A stretch of DNA of 64,000 nt from DATBAX01 sp963723765. Its GTDB lineage: Bacteria; Acidobacteriota; Terriglobia; Terriglobales; Acidobacteriaceae. Location: positions 1-64,000 of the forward strand of contig CAVRSD010000001.1 in assembly GCA_963723765.1 (NCBI GenBank), given 5' to 3'. Positions 16,068 through 23,853 of this stretch are shown piece after piece. The notes below the pieces were generated by a model, which ran no database searches, was not told the origin of the DNA, and worked only from the letters and a program-made list of their open reading frames with translations. The translations under genes were made by a program, and so were the position numbers. How positions within the stretch are numbered: position 1 is the stretch's first letter; each line of letters starts with the position of its first letter.

Positions 16068-16205
16068 TTAAAAGAATCGCGTAGGGACAGCCGCCTCGGC
16101 TGTCCAGGTTACGCGAGTGCCCTTCTCAATCCCTAGCTGCTTGCGCAATTCTGCAGGGATCACCACGCGCCCCTTCGTGCTGATGACGGTTCGATAATCT
16201 CGCAT
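16068..16205 (-). pseudogene. AbrB/MazE-type antitoxin fragment, C-terminus replaced by a family B palindrome
   Basis: ATG at 16205 opens a 45-residue frame: MRDYRTVISTKGRVVIPAEL, RKQLGIEKGTRVTW, then TAEAAVPTRFF. The first 34 residues are the swapped-hairpin AbrB DNA-binding domain. The last residues are translated from the palindrome at 16080-16105, which then provides the stop. A full MazE/AbrB antitoxin would continue for 30-45 residues, and no toxin gene follows. This is most simply a gene cut by insertion of the palindrome. Confidence 0.7.
16080..16105. repeat. Family B palindrome inside an antitoxin fragment
   Basis: CGTAGGGACAGCC..GGCTGTCC, stem of 8-9 bp with 3-base loop. Confidence 0.9.
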
Positions 16206-16260
16206 AAGATAATCTTTCTATCGAGCAGCGATAGCAATTGCTTGAGGTCTTCTATGCTTG

Positions 16261-16286
16261 CGTAGGGACAGCCGCCTCGGCTGTCC
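16261..16286. repeat. Family B palindrome
   Basis: Same sequence as the copy 180 bases away at 16080, same orientation. Confidence 0.9.
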
Positions 16287-16306
16287 GGTCGAGCGTAGCT
16301 CGACTA

Positions 16307-16453
16307 TCATTTGACGCCCAATGCATGTAACAGCGATTTCACTGGCTGGACCTCGGCTGTCGCTAGCAAAATAACCAAGTGCACAAATCCGTAAACCGCA
16401 AAGACTGCGGCTTCCGGCGATGATCGAAATAGCTTTTTATATCTAGCCATCAT
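16307..16453 (-). CDS. Possible 48-residue membrane peptide
   Basis: Frame starting MMARYKKLFRSS with one hydrophobic stretch (AAVFAVYGFVHLVILLATA) and ending LLHALGVK. No ribosome binding site of note. Charge at the front and one transmembrane segment give a plausible small membrane protein, but the location in a decayed stretch makes chance possible. Confidence 0.3.
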   Translation of the reverse strand: MMARYKKLFRSSPEAAVFAVYGFVHLVILLATAEVQPVKSLLHALGVK

Positions 16454-16485
16454 CGTGTTCTTGTTCTTTCGTATTTAGCCCAAAG

Positions 16486-17115
16486 TCATTTCTTCCTGAG
16501 GAGAGCTGCCTGCGCATCCTCGATCGGATCTGCAGACTTGATGCGTGCCCTCAGCCTGTTAAGCGGGTGATCTTCGGATAAGTCGTCACCTGTGCCGTCA
16601 GCCCCACGCACTATCGCTCCCCAATCAATATTCCCGGCCCTATAACCCGGGGGCGGAGACAGCTCGTTCTTGAAAGCCCACTTATATGCTTTGCGCAGGT
16701 CTTTACTAACAATCTCAACTTCTCCAGCGTCGTGAAATCGCTTGAGCGCTACATTGAGTGCAACCATGGGCTCGGACTTACCATCAATGGGATAACCGAC
16801 GCGCTTGAGCAATTCCCGAAGCTCCGATGTAGTAAAAGCGGTCGGATAAATGATCCGCAATGCCGTTCTTATTGCGTCAACGAATGGCATATATTTCAGC
16901 CACGACTCCGCCAACAGTCTTCCCGCGTCTGTCTCCATAACCTCTATCGGAGGGACAATATTAGGGGGCTCACCACAAAGAGAAGCCAATCCTTCAATGG
17001 TCTTGATGAGACTGACCATCTCAGCTTTCATGGCTTCGCGCTTGTCACGCAGATCGTTGTATCTGCTGCGCAACTGCTCGAGAGTTTGTTTGTAATCGGG
17101 ACTGGTCACGTCCAA
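16486..17115 (-). CDS. Hypothetical protein with N-terminal coiled coil
   Basis: About 209 residues, soluble. Residues 1-45 are a coiled coil (YKQTLEQLRSRYNDLRDKREAMKAEM). Residues 60-150 (MPFVDAIRTALRIIYPTAFTTSELRELLKRVGYPI...VALNVALKRFHDAGEVEIVSKD) look like a winged helix: a helix-turn-helix followed by a basic wing. The tail is acidic. Start is TTG 17115 or GTG 17109, neither with a clear ribosome binding site. Its base composition is lower in G+C than neighbours and it stands next to an antitoxin fragment, suggesting a laterally acquired patch. Function unknown. Confidence 0.6.
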   Translation of the reverse strand: MDVTSPDYKQTLEQLRSRYNDLRDKREAMKAEMVSLIKTIEGLASLCGEPPNIVPPIEVMETDAGRLLAESWLKYMPFVDAIRTALRIIYPTAFTTSELRELLKRVGYPIDGKSEPMVALNVALKRFHDAGEVEIVSKDLRKAYKWAFKNELSPPPGYRAGNIDWGAIVRGADGTGDDLSEDHPLNRLRARIKSADPIEDAQAALLRKK

Positions 17116-17296
17116 TCTATATCATAAACGATTAAGTTATACAAGATATCATTATCTAAAAAACATAACAAAATGCACTAGCAATGCTGAAAGCACTATC
17201 TAGCGTTCCACATCCCTTGCGTCTACAATACCCCTCGGCACATCCAACACCCATACAGGCTCTATCCGGCTAGCCGGAGGGGCACTGGAGGACACA

Positions 17297-18199
17297 GTGA
17301 GTCTCACCCCGATCGGCACCCGTCCGCAGGACGGTCCCCGCAAGATCACCGTCGCTTCCCTTCACGACAAAAAGCTCCATCACGAACCCATCACCTGCCT
17401 GACTGCCTACGACTACCCGAGCGCCCGCCTGGTCGACGAAGCCGCCATTGACATCGTTCTGGTCGGCGATTCGCTGGCCATGACCATGCTGGGCTACGAG
17501 AACACACTTTCCATCACCGTCGACGAAATGCTGCACCACACCAAAGCTGTCCGCCGTGCCGTGAAGCATGCGCTGCTGGTAGCGGACATGCCGTATGGGT
17601 CTTATCATGTCGACGCCCACGACGCGGTTCGTAATGCCGCGCGTTTTATGAAAGAAGCCGGCGCTGAAGTGGTCAAGATTGAAGGCGGTGAGAAGCGTGC
17701 CGACCTCATTCGCCGCGTGATCGACGCCGAGATCCCCGTCGCCGGACACATCGGCCTCACCCCGCAGTCGGTCAATCGCATGGGCGGCTACAAAGTGCAG
17801 GGAAAATCGCTGGCCGAGGTCGAACAGCTCATGCGCGATGCCGTTGCCCTCGACCGCGCCGGCGTAGCTTTCCTGGTTCTCGAAGGCATTCCGCGAGAAG
17901 TCGCGGCCATGATTACGGCCGAGGTTGCGACTCCCACCATCGGCATTGGCGCAGGCCCGGATTGCGACGGCCAGGTGCTGGTTTTCCACGACATTCTGAA
18001 CCTGACTTTCGCTCCTCCGGCAAAATTCGTGCGCCGCTACGGCGACGCCGCCGCCGAGATCACCCATGCCATCCAGGCTTTCCGCGCGGATGTGGTTTCC
18101 CATCAATATCCGTCAGACGCAGAGTCCTATCATCTGCCCAAAGAAACGCGGTCCGCTCTCGAGACTGTCCTGGAGCGCAAGCGTGGCATGCGCCGATAG
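17297..18199 (+). CDS. panB: 3-methyl-2-oxobutanoate hydroxymethyltransferase
   Basis: First committed enzyme of pantothenate synthesis, 300 residues. Signature parts: TCLTAYDYPSARLVDEA, LVGDSLAMTMLGYENTLSIT (magnesium aspartate), ADMPYGSYH, KIEGG, GHIGLTPQSVNRMGGYKVQGK and IGIGAGPDCDGQVLV. Start GTG 17297 has GGAGGA six bases before it. panC follows after a 140-base gap filled by an inverted repeat, so the two probably share a transcript. Confidence 0.95.
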   Translation: MSLTPIGTRPQDGPRKITVASLHDKKLHHEPITCLTAYDYPSARLVDEAAIDIVLVGDSLAMTMLGYENTLSITVDEMLHHTKAVRRAVKHALLVADMPYGSYHVDAHDAVRNAARFMKEAGAEVVKIEGGEKRADLIRRVIDAEIPVAGHIGLTPQSVNRMGGYKVQGKSLAEVEQLMRDAVALDRAGVAFLVLEGIPREVAAMITAEVATPTIGIGAGPDCDGQVLVFHDILNLTFAPPAKFVRRYGDAAAEITHAIQAFRADVVSHQYPSDAESYHLPKETRSALETVLERKRGMRR

Positions 18200-18209
18200 A
18201 AAAATCATT

Positions 18210-18330
18210 CACCACAGAGTCACGGAGACACAGAGAAAACAAAATCACCATCTGAACTAACCGTCAAAAGTAAATTCTTGTGGAAAGAAATATTTAGGTT
18301 TTCTCCGTGCCTCCGTGTCTCCGTGGTGAA
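18210..18330. repeat. Inverted repeat, family E, in the panB-panC gap
   Basis: Left arm caccacagagtcacggagacacag and right arm ctccgtgcctccgtgtctccgtggtg pair over about 25 bases. The loop is about 60 bases. Confidence 0.75.
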
Positions 18331-18340
18331 AAGATCTCAG

Positions 18341-19183
18341 ATGAATATTCACCCCACCATTAATGCCATGCGCGCGGCCTCTCGCGCTATCCACAAGAAA
18401 AACCAGCGCCTGGGCTTCGTGCCCACCATGGGCGCTCTGCACCAGGGACACCTCGCACTGGTACATGCCGCAAAAGCCCAATCCGATGTTGTGGCCGCTT
18501 CTATCTTCGTGAACCCGTTGCAGTTCGGCCCCAAAGAAGACCTCAGCAAATATCCCCGCAGTTTCGAACGCGATTGCGAACTGCTGGAAAACGCAGGCGT
18601 TACTTTGCTCTTCGCGCCGGGCGTGGAAGAAATGTATCCCGAGAAAGAACTCACTTACGTCAATGTAGAAAGCCTCAGCGAAAAGCTCGATGGCAAATCC
18701 CGTCCCGGCCACTTCCGCGGAGTAACCACCGTAGTTTCAAAGCTTTTTCATATCGTGGAACCGGATCTGGCTTTCTTCGGACAAAAAGATGCGGCGCAAG
18801 TCGCCATCATTAAGCGCATGGTGCGCGATCTGAATTTTCCAGTTGAGGTCGTTGTCTGCCCCATCGTGCGTGAACTGGATGGACTGGCGATGAGTTCGAG
18901 AAACGCCTATCTCGATGCACAGCAACGGAAATCGTCCCTCGTGCTCTACCGTTGTCTCCTGCAAATACAAAAGCTGTTCCAACAGGGAGAACGCAATTCC
19001 GCCAAATTGATAGGGGTTGGCAAAGAAGTGTTCGGCGACGAACCATCCGTGCGCTTGGATTATCTCGAGATCGTGAATCCGGAAACGCTTGAATCGACTG
19101 CAGAAATCACGGGAAGAACACTCGTCGCCGTAGCTGCATACGTGGGAACCACGCGCTTGCTCGACAATGTTTTACTAGGTTAG
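18341..19183 (+). CDS. panC: Pantothenate synthetase
   Basis: ATP-dependent ligase joining pantoate and beta-alanine; 280 residues, the usual size. Motifs: FVPTMGALHQGHLALV (HIGH-like loop with HxGH), SIFVNPLQFGPKEDLSKYPR, SRPGHFRGVTTVV, FFGQKDAAQVAIIKRMVRDLN and the KMSKS-like MSSRNAYL. ATG 18341 is preferred; the in-frame extension to 18278 is translated repeat. It ends four bases into the stop of the convergent hydrolase gene (shared TTAG). Confidence 0.95.
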   Translation: MNIHPTINAMRAASRAIHKKNQRLGFVPTMGALHQGHLALVHAAKAQSDVVAASIFVNPLQFGPKEDLSKYPRSFERDCELLENAGVTLLFAPGVEEMYPEKELTYVNVESLSEKLDGKSRPGHFRGVTTVVSKLFHIVEPDLAFFGQKDAAQVAIIKRMVRDLNFPVEVVVCPIVRELDGLAMSSRNAYLDAQQRKSSLVLYRCLLQIQKLFQQGERNSAKLIGVGKEVFGDEPSVRLDYLEIVNPETLESTAEITGRTLVAVAAYVGTTRLLDNVLLG

Positions 19184-19941
19184 GGCGCGATACTTGCGCT
19201 GGTATCTTGAGTTGGCAAGTGCTGCCGAATCAGAGTCTCGACTCGCGACCACAGCAGTGGATCACACTCGCTCTCCATGTGGGTTTTCGATACCAGGTTG
19301 ACGTACCAGATGGTCTGCTTACAAACTGCCGGATCTTTGTGGTAGTCATAGAGATAGTTCCCTAAGATCTGCGTGTGCGCGGGATCGGCGGCGGTGATTC
19401 GCGCCCGTCCGTGGATCAGCCCGTAAGGTTGATAAAAATTCGCCGCCTCAGCCACGTTGGCGGGAATGACGGCATCGTTTTGCCCTTTCTTTTGTACGCT
19501 ATCCACCTGCACTGTCAGCATGACCGGAATCTGTTCCCGCTGTAGGGCCCGGGCCATGGTCACCGCCGTCGAAGCCCCCCAACTGTGTCCGAACAGGATG
19601 ATGTGGGCGTTCTTCTTTTCTTCATCGGAAAGAATGCCGTCATGATTGGTGTCAAGCTGTTGCAGGAGAGCGCGATAGGCGTCGTGAAAGTGGTGGTTCT
19701 CGAAGGTCCTGATCCAGGTTCCGGTGGGATAAGACGCCCGCAGCCGCCGCACCAACTGCACCGGTACATGGCGGAGATCGTCATGATGGACAAATCCCCC
19801 TACAAAGCCAAGGACAATATTTGCCGGAGCGGTGGCCGAGACCGGGGTGTGGATGGAGCCAACTGGTTCCGCGGCCCTAGCCGTAGAGAAGGGTGCCAGG
19901 CAGCACAGTAGTGCACAAAAGTAGGAAAACTGTCGCTTCAT
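19180..19941 (-). CDS. Secreted alpha/beta-hydrolase-like protein with an EF-hand-like loop
   Basis: 253 residues. Signal peptide 1-23 (FCALLCCLAPFSTARA). A nucleophile elbow GHSWGAS (about 118-124) follows IILF, as in alpha/beta hydrolases; a catalytic histidine may be in KTHMESE near the end. Just before the elbow stands DTNHDGILSDEE, a 12-residue calcium loop with D, N, D, G, I and E at the expected places. The placement suggests a calcium-stabilised lid or insertion. Substrate unknown. ATG 19941. Confidence 0.68.
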   Translation of the reverse strand: MKRQFSYFCALLCCLAPFSTARAAEPVGSIHTPVSATAPANIVLGFVGGFVHHDDLRHVPVQLVRRLRASYPTGTWIRTFENHHFHDAYRALLQQLDTNHDGILSDEEKKNAHIILFGHSWGASTAVTMARALQREQIPVMLTVQVDSVQKKGQNDAVIPANVAEAANFYQPYGLIHGRARITAADPAHTQILGNYLYDYHKDPAVCKQTIWYVNLVSKTHMESECDPLLWSRVETLIRQHLPTQDTSASIAP

Positions 19942-20296
19942 CGGGACCCTGAAAACAAATCAGTCCTTTAGTTATCAGATGGTTGACAGCGGGTTCGGGA
20001 TGCAAGGCCGCAATTCCGTCCGAACTCAATCATCAGTTAAGCAAGCTCCATGCCAGCAGAGCCTGCAAGTTCATTCCAAAACGGTCGCTTAAAGCTAAGT
20101 TGTTGAATGCTCGTTGGCGGCGTTTTCCCGGCTTAATTTGCCAGCCTTGCCCGCTCCCAGAATGCCTCCCATCGGCGTTTGCAGGCCCGTGGTTGCGATT
20201 GGAGGAGTCGAACCAGCCCGGAGGCCATCCGAGGCACAAGCAATGCTGAAATACGCTTCCCAGAGAATATTCTCTTTAAGCTATACAATCCCGAGC
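19942..20296. other. Intergenic stretch, nothing recognised
   Basis: A piece near 20205 (ggaggagtcgaaccagcccggagg) recalls a tRNA T-arm but no cloverleaf folds around it. No frame, repeat copy or promoter is convincing. Confidence 0.4.
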
Positions 20297-20944
20297 TTAC
20301 CTCCAGGATTTTGGTCCGGAGACGAACGGATTGCCCGCAATCACGTAACGCAAAGGAAGTGCAGCAGCCTTGGTGATGCCAATGCGCGGCGTGGTCAATA
20401 CGCGGCGGGGAGCATCATATTCGCCGGAAATGCCCTTGGCAAGACCGTCGGCGATAAAAAGATCAGATTTTGGGCTGGTCAGGTCTTTGCCGTTGTCGCG
20501 GACACGGGTGACGCCAAAAGCCTCAGCCATCCGTCCGGGGCCGCTGGTCAGTTTTTTCAGGTCTCGAGGCCCAGCAATGGACACTCCCCGGGCAACCGCC
20601 ATTTCTTCAAGGCCCACCAGCGGTTCCAGCGCACGAAACAGAATGGCTCCAGCAGTTCCCTTTGGCCTGCAAGTAACATTCAGGCAGAAGTGGTTGCCGT
20701 AGATGAAATATACATAAACGTAGCCCGGCGGCCCGAACATGACGGCATTGCGGGGAGTCGGTCCGCGGAAGGAGTGCGAGGCCGGATCGTTCTTGCCTAG
20801 ATAAGCTTCCACTTCCACGATCCGGCCCACTAGGATTTTCTTGCCTTCACGGCGAACCAGGATTTTCCCCAGCAGATCTCGGGCGACCCGGCGGGGATCG
20901 CGATTGTAGAAACTGCGGGGGAGCGGGCTACCAGGCTTTTTCAT
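20297..20944 (-). CDS. 3-methyladenine DNA glycosylase, AAG/MPG family
   Basis: Base-excision repair enzyme of 215 residues. Family marks: VARDLLGKILVR, the catalytic region VEVEAYLGKNDPASHSFRGPTPRN, MFGPPGYVYVYFIYGNHFCLNV (substrate pocket tyrosines) and SGPGRMAEAFGV. Start ATG 20944. Usual length for the bacterial AAG type. No operon partner. Confidence 0.93.
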   Translation of the reverse strand: MKKPGSPLPRSFYNRDPRRVARDLLGKILVRREGKKILVGRIVEVEAYLGKNDPASHSFRGPTPRNAVMFGPPGYVYVYFIYGNHFCLNVTCRPKGTAGAILFRALEPLVGLEEMAVARGVSIAGPRDLKKLTSGPGRMAEAFGVTRVRDNGKDLTSPKSDLFIADGLAKGISGEYDAPRRVLTTPRIGITKAAALPLRYVIAGNPFVSGPKSWR

Positions 20945-20975
20945 CGAGTCTTGGTATTATCGCCTAGCAAGCGCC

Positions 20976-21006
20976 GGTAGTGGTGCAGTCAAACTGCACC
21001 ACTACC
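20976..21006. repeat. Perfect 14-bp hairpin
   Basis: GGTAGTGGTGCAGT, 3-base loop, ACTGCACCACTACC, 83 bases before the protease start. Only one copy in the window. Confidence 0.8.
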
Positions 21007-21089
21007 CAAGCGCCTTCTCAATTGTGCAACCTCGGATTGCGTTGTAAGATCCTGTGCTGCTTACCGGTCAGCAGAATAGAGAAGTTGCA

Positions 21090-21661
21090 ATGCCGAAAGC
21101 CATCCAAATCCCTAATCCCATAAAACTGAAGAATCTTACCCATGTTATGCGGATTAGGGGAACTGACGTTTCAGTTCACTGGTCAGTGCTGGCCGTAGCT
21201 GCCTTTATTCTTCTTGGCGTTTTGAGACGGCCAGTGATGTCTCTGATCGGACTTACCGCCTATTTGGGTGTCCTGATGATTCACGAATGTGGTCACATGA
21301 TTGTTGCCCGCCGGCTTGGATGCACCGTATCCGATATCGAGCTTTATCCGATCTTCGCAATCACGCGTTTTTCAACGCCCTGGTCCCGATTCGATCACTG
21401 CCTAATTTCCTGGGTGGAGTTCTGGCCCAAGCAGTAGTTGCCATACCTCTCGTTCTGTTCGTAGCACTATTTGGGTATACGCGGTTCGATCCGATCAATG
21501 AAATTTTCGCGATCCTGGGCTTCTTCAGTTTAGGTGTCGCCGTTTTCAACCTGCTTCCGTTCAAGCCGCTTGATGGTTCCGTTGCCTGGGGACTAATACC
21601 AGAATCTATCCGACGCGTAAGGGCAGGCCACAACAAGCACCCAAACACCTGGCGGCGGTGA
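21090..21661 (+). CDS. Site-2-protease-type membrane metallopeptidase (M50), one frame break
   Basis: Membrane zinc protease of about 190 residues. First motif MIHECGHMIVARRLG gives the HExxH zinc site; second motif NLLPFKPLDGS is the conserved NxxPxxxLDG on the later helix. Between them, DHCLISW is in one frame and GGVLAQAVVAIPLVLF in the next; a missing G in tgggtgga (expected tggggtgga) at about 21408-21414 explains it. The protein begins MRIRGTDVSVHW. Short M50 members like this are often found without partners; substrate unknown. The break is most likely a sequence error. Confidence 0.75.
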
Positions 21662-21689
21662 GGGCTTATCGCCTCACCATGCTCGGCTT

Positions 21690-21715
21690 GGACAGCCGAG
21701 GCGGCTGTCCCTACG
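21690..21715. repeat. Family B palindrome
   Basis: GGACAGCCGAGGCGGCTGTCC followed by CTACG; it lies between convergent genes. Confidence 0.9.
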
Positions 21716-21737
21716 CGAGTTGTGATGGTTCCGGCTG

Positions 21738-22226
21738 TTAGGCGGCACCTTTGGCAGCTTCTTTCAAATAAGCCAACACTTCTTCGGCGTGGCCTTCGGG
21801 CTTTACTTTGAGGAAGATGTGCTTGATCTTGCCGTCGGGGCCGATGATGAACGTGGTGCGGGCCACGCCCATAACTTTTTTCCCGTACATGTTCTTTTCC
21901 TGCATCACACCATAGAGATTGCAGACTTTTTTGTCGGCGTCGGCGAGCAGGGTGAAGGGTAGGCTGAATTTTTCCTCGAACTTCTTTTGCGCCGCGGAAG
22001 TATCGGGCGAAATGCCGAGGACGACGGCGTTGACCTTTTCAATTTTCTTGTGGGAATCGCGGAACTCGCAGGATTCGATGGTGCATCCGGGAGTGTCGGC
22101 GCGAGGATAAAAATAGAGCACAACGTACTGGCCGCGATAATCTTTTAATGCGATTTCTTTGCCATCCTGGTCGGGCAAAGTGAACTCGGGGGCTTTATCA
22201 TTAGTGCTGAGAGTAATGGAACCCAT
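21738..22226 (-). CDS. bcp: Thioredoxin-dependent peroxiredoxin, Bcp/PrxQ type
   Basis: 162 residues. Core YFYPRADTPGCTIESCEFRDS holds the peroxidatic cysteine and the second cysteine five residues later, the PrxQ arrangement. Later TTFIIGPDGKIKHIF is standard. Start ATG 22226 with AAGGAG ten bases before it. The divergent gene on the other strand begins only about 20 bases away, so their promoters must overlap or lie inside each other. Confidence 0.94.
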   Translation of the reverse strand: MGSITLSTNDKAPEFTLPDQDGKEIALKDYRGQYVVLYFYPRADTPGCTIESCEFRDSHKKIEKVNAVVLGISPDTSAAQKKFEEKFSLPFTLLADADKKVCNLYGVMQEKNMYGKKVMGVARTTFIIGPDGKIKHIFLKVKPEGHAEEVLAYLKEAAKGAA

Positions 22227-22245
22227 GGCAGCTTCTCCTTCTAGG

Positions 22246-23769
22246 TTGACCGTTCATTCATGGTTATATCGTACCGCGCGGGGTGCCGTCATCTGCGCCG
22301 GCGTGGCCTTGGCTTTGGCACAGCTGGTGGTAGCGCAGAGTTCGAGTCGGACAAAAAAACTTACCGGCCCGCGCGCATTGGGTTTGCTTGAGATCACACC
22401 GAGCGGCAAAGTCTCGCTGCTGCCGGTGGCCATTATGGTTGATGGCGAATTTTATGACGCCAGCGCCTACAAAGCCGCTCCCGTGCCCTTTGCGCTTTAT
22501 ACCGATACGGTTTACGAAGGATTAAGAACGGGCGTCTCGCAGGGGCTGTTTACGGTGACGAGCGCGCAGCAAGGAGAAAAGATCTGGCGCGGCCAAGGGA
22601 AATGGCAATCGGCAGAGTCGATTGCCGCAGCGTCGGCGCAGAAGAAGGCTTCGGCGAAAGCGGCCGAGAAACGAAAAGCCCAGGCGGACGATCGGGACGG
22701 GCCTCCGGTGTTGCATCGCCGGGGTGATGAATCGCCAGCGCCTGCGGCTTCGACGCCGACTACCTCGTCGGGAGGGGCGACCGGAGAGTCCGATGATCCG
22801 GATGGGCCACCAGTGTTGCATCGCCCGAGTACAAGTCCATCCGCGGAGCCTGTAGGTTCGGCCCCGACTGCGGCGAGCGCTTCAGCCCCAACTACCGTAA
22901 CGCAGGCAGGCACCACAGTTTCCGCCTCGGCGACCCCGGCTCCCGCCCCGCAAACACCGCCCCCGGCGGCACCGTCCGAAGCCAGTGGACCACCCGCGAA
23001 CGATCCCAATCTTCCCACGCTGCGGCGCGGCAAGGCGGCAGCGATCAAGGAGGAAGCCAAAGTGGCTTCCGCTCCGGCTGGCCCTGCGGGACCAAAAACA
23101 CCGGCAACAGCGACGCCGCGAAAGACGGCAGCGATCGCTATGACAGCATCGGCTACCCTGGATGGCATCGAACTGATTCCCGCAATTTCAGATGCTGCCG
23201 GGCCGGATCCGCGCCCTTATGCTTACACCATGAAGCCGGAGGAAGAAGCGAAATTCCGCGACAAGATGCTGGCGCTGGCGGCTGTCGAGGTTCGGACCCG
23301 GGCGAAGGATTTGGGCCTGGGGACGGCAGCGGCGCCGGCTTCGCAAACCAGCCATGCCGGTGCGCACACGGCACCGCATAAGCCGGTGAAAGCGACCGAT
23401 CCTACTTTTGAGAATGTACAGCTCCGGGTATTTGATCTTTCCAACAACAACGAACCGGTGCTGGTGCTGACCGCCAACGCCCATCTGCCCCAGGCCAAAG
23501 GGGTTGGCGCGATAGGCGTGCAATACGTGGTGACGCTGGTGGCGCGGGAAGATATTTACGGCGATCTGCACAAAGCGTTTTCGAATGTAACGGATACTGA
23601 GCATTTAGACGTCTTGCCGCGGTTGGAATTGATTGATGCCGTCGATGCCGACGGCGACGGGCGTGGCGAGTTGCTCTTTCGCCAGGTTTCGGATTCGGGC
23701 AAGGCGTTTGTGCTGTATCGCGTGATTGGGGACCAGTTGTGGCCGCTGTTTCAGGGGAAGATCGGGTAG
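22246..23769 (+). CDS. Secreted protein with DPDGPPVLHR repeats
   Basis: About 507 residues. Signal peptide with AVICAGVALALAQLVVAQ. Residues 40-130 form a domain (LGLLEITPSGKVSLLPVAIMVDGEFYDASAYK). A Pro/Ala/Thr-rich linker carries three short motifs: DDRDGPPVLHRRG, DDPDGPPVLHRPS and NDPNLPTLRRGK. The C-terminal 200 residues are globular, with DAVDADGDGRGELLFR, a calcium-loop-like segment. Start is uncertain: TTG 22246 clears the divergent bcp start; ATG 22216 and 22225 would overlap it. Family unknown; known from Acidobacteria. Confidence 0.65.
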   Translation: MTVHSWLYRTARGAVICAGVALALAQLVVAQSSSRTKKLTGPRALGLLEITPSGKVSLLPVAIMVDGEFYDASAYKAAPVPFALYTDTVYEGLRTGVSQGLFTVTSAQQGEKIWRGQGKWQSAESIAAASAQKKASAKAAEKRKAQADDRDGPPVLHRRGDESPAPAASTPTTSSGGATGESDDPDGPPVLHRPSTSPSAEPVGSAPTAASASAPTTVTQAGTTVSASATPAPAPQTPPPAAPSEASGPPANDPNLPTLRRGKAAAIKEEAKVASAPAGPAGPKTPATATPRKTAAIAMTASATLDGIELIPAISDAAGPDPRPYAYTMKPEEEAKFRDKMLALAAVEVRTRAKDLGLGTAAAPASQTSHAGAHTAPHKPVKATDPTFENVQLRVFDLSNNNEPVLVLTANAHLPQAKGVGAIGVQYVVTLVAREDIYGDLHKAFSNVTDTEHLDVLPRLELIDAVDADGDGRGELLFRQVSDSGKAFVLYRVIGDQLWPLFQGKIG

Positions 23770-23853
23770 TTGAGTCGAGCGCTGCGCTCGACCCGGACAG
23801 ATGGGGGCATCTGTCCCTACGAAATTCTTTCCGGCGGCTATAATTTCCGGATA

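Noticed and set aside
20195..20235. tRNA-like T-arm (ggagtcgaacc)
   Set aside because: No acceptor or anticodon arm can be formed around it.
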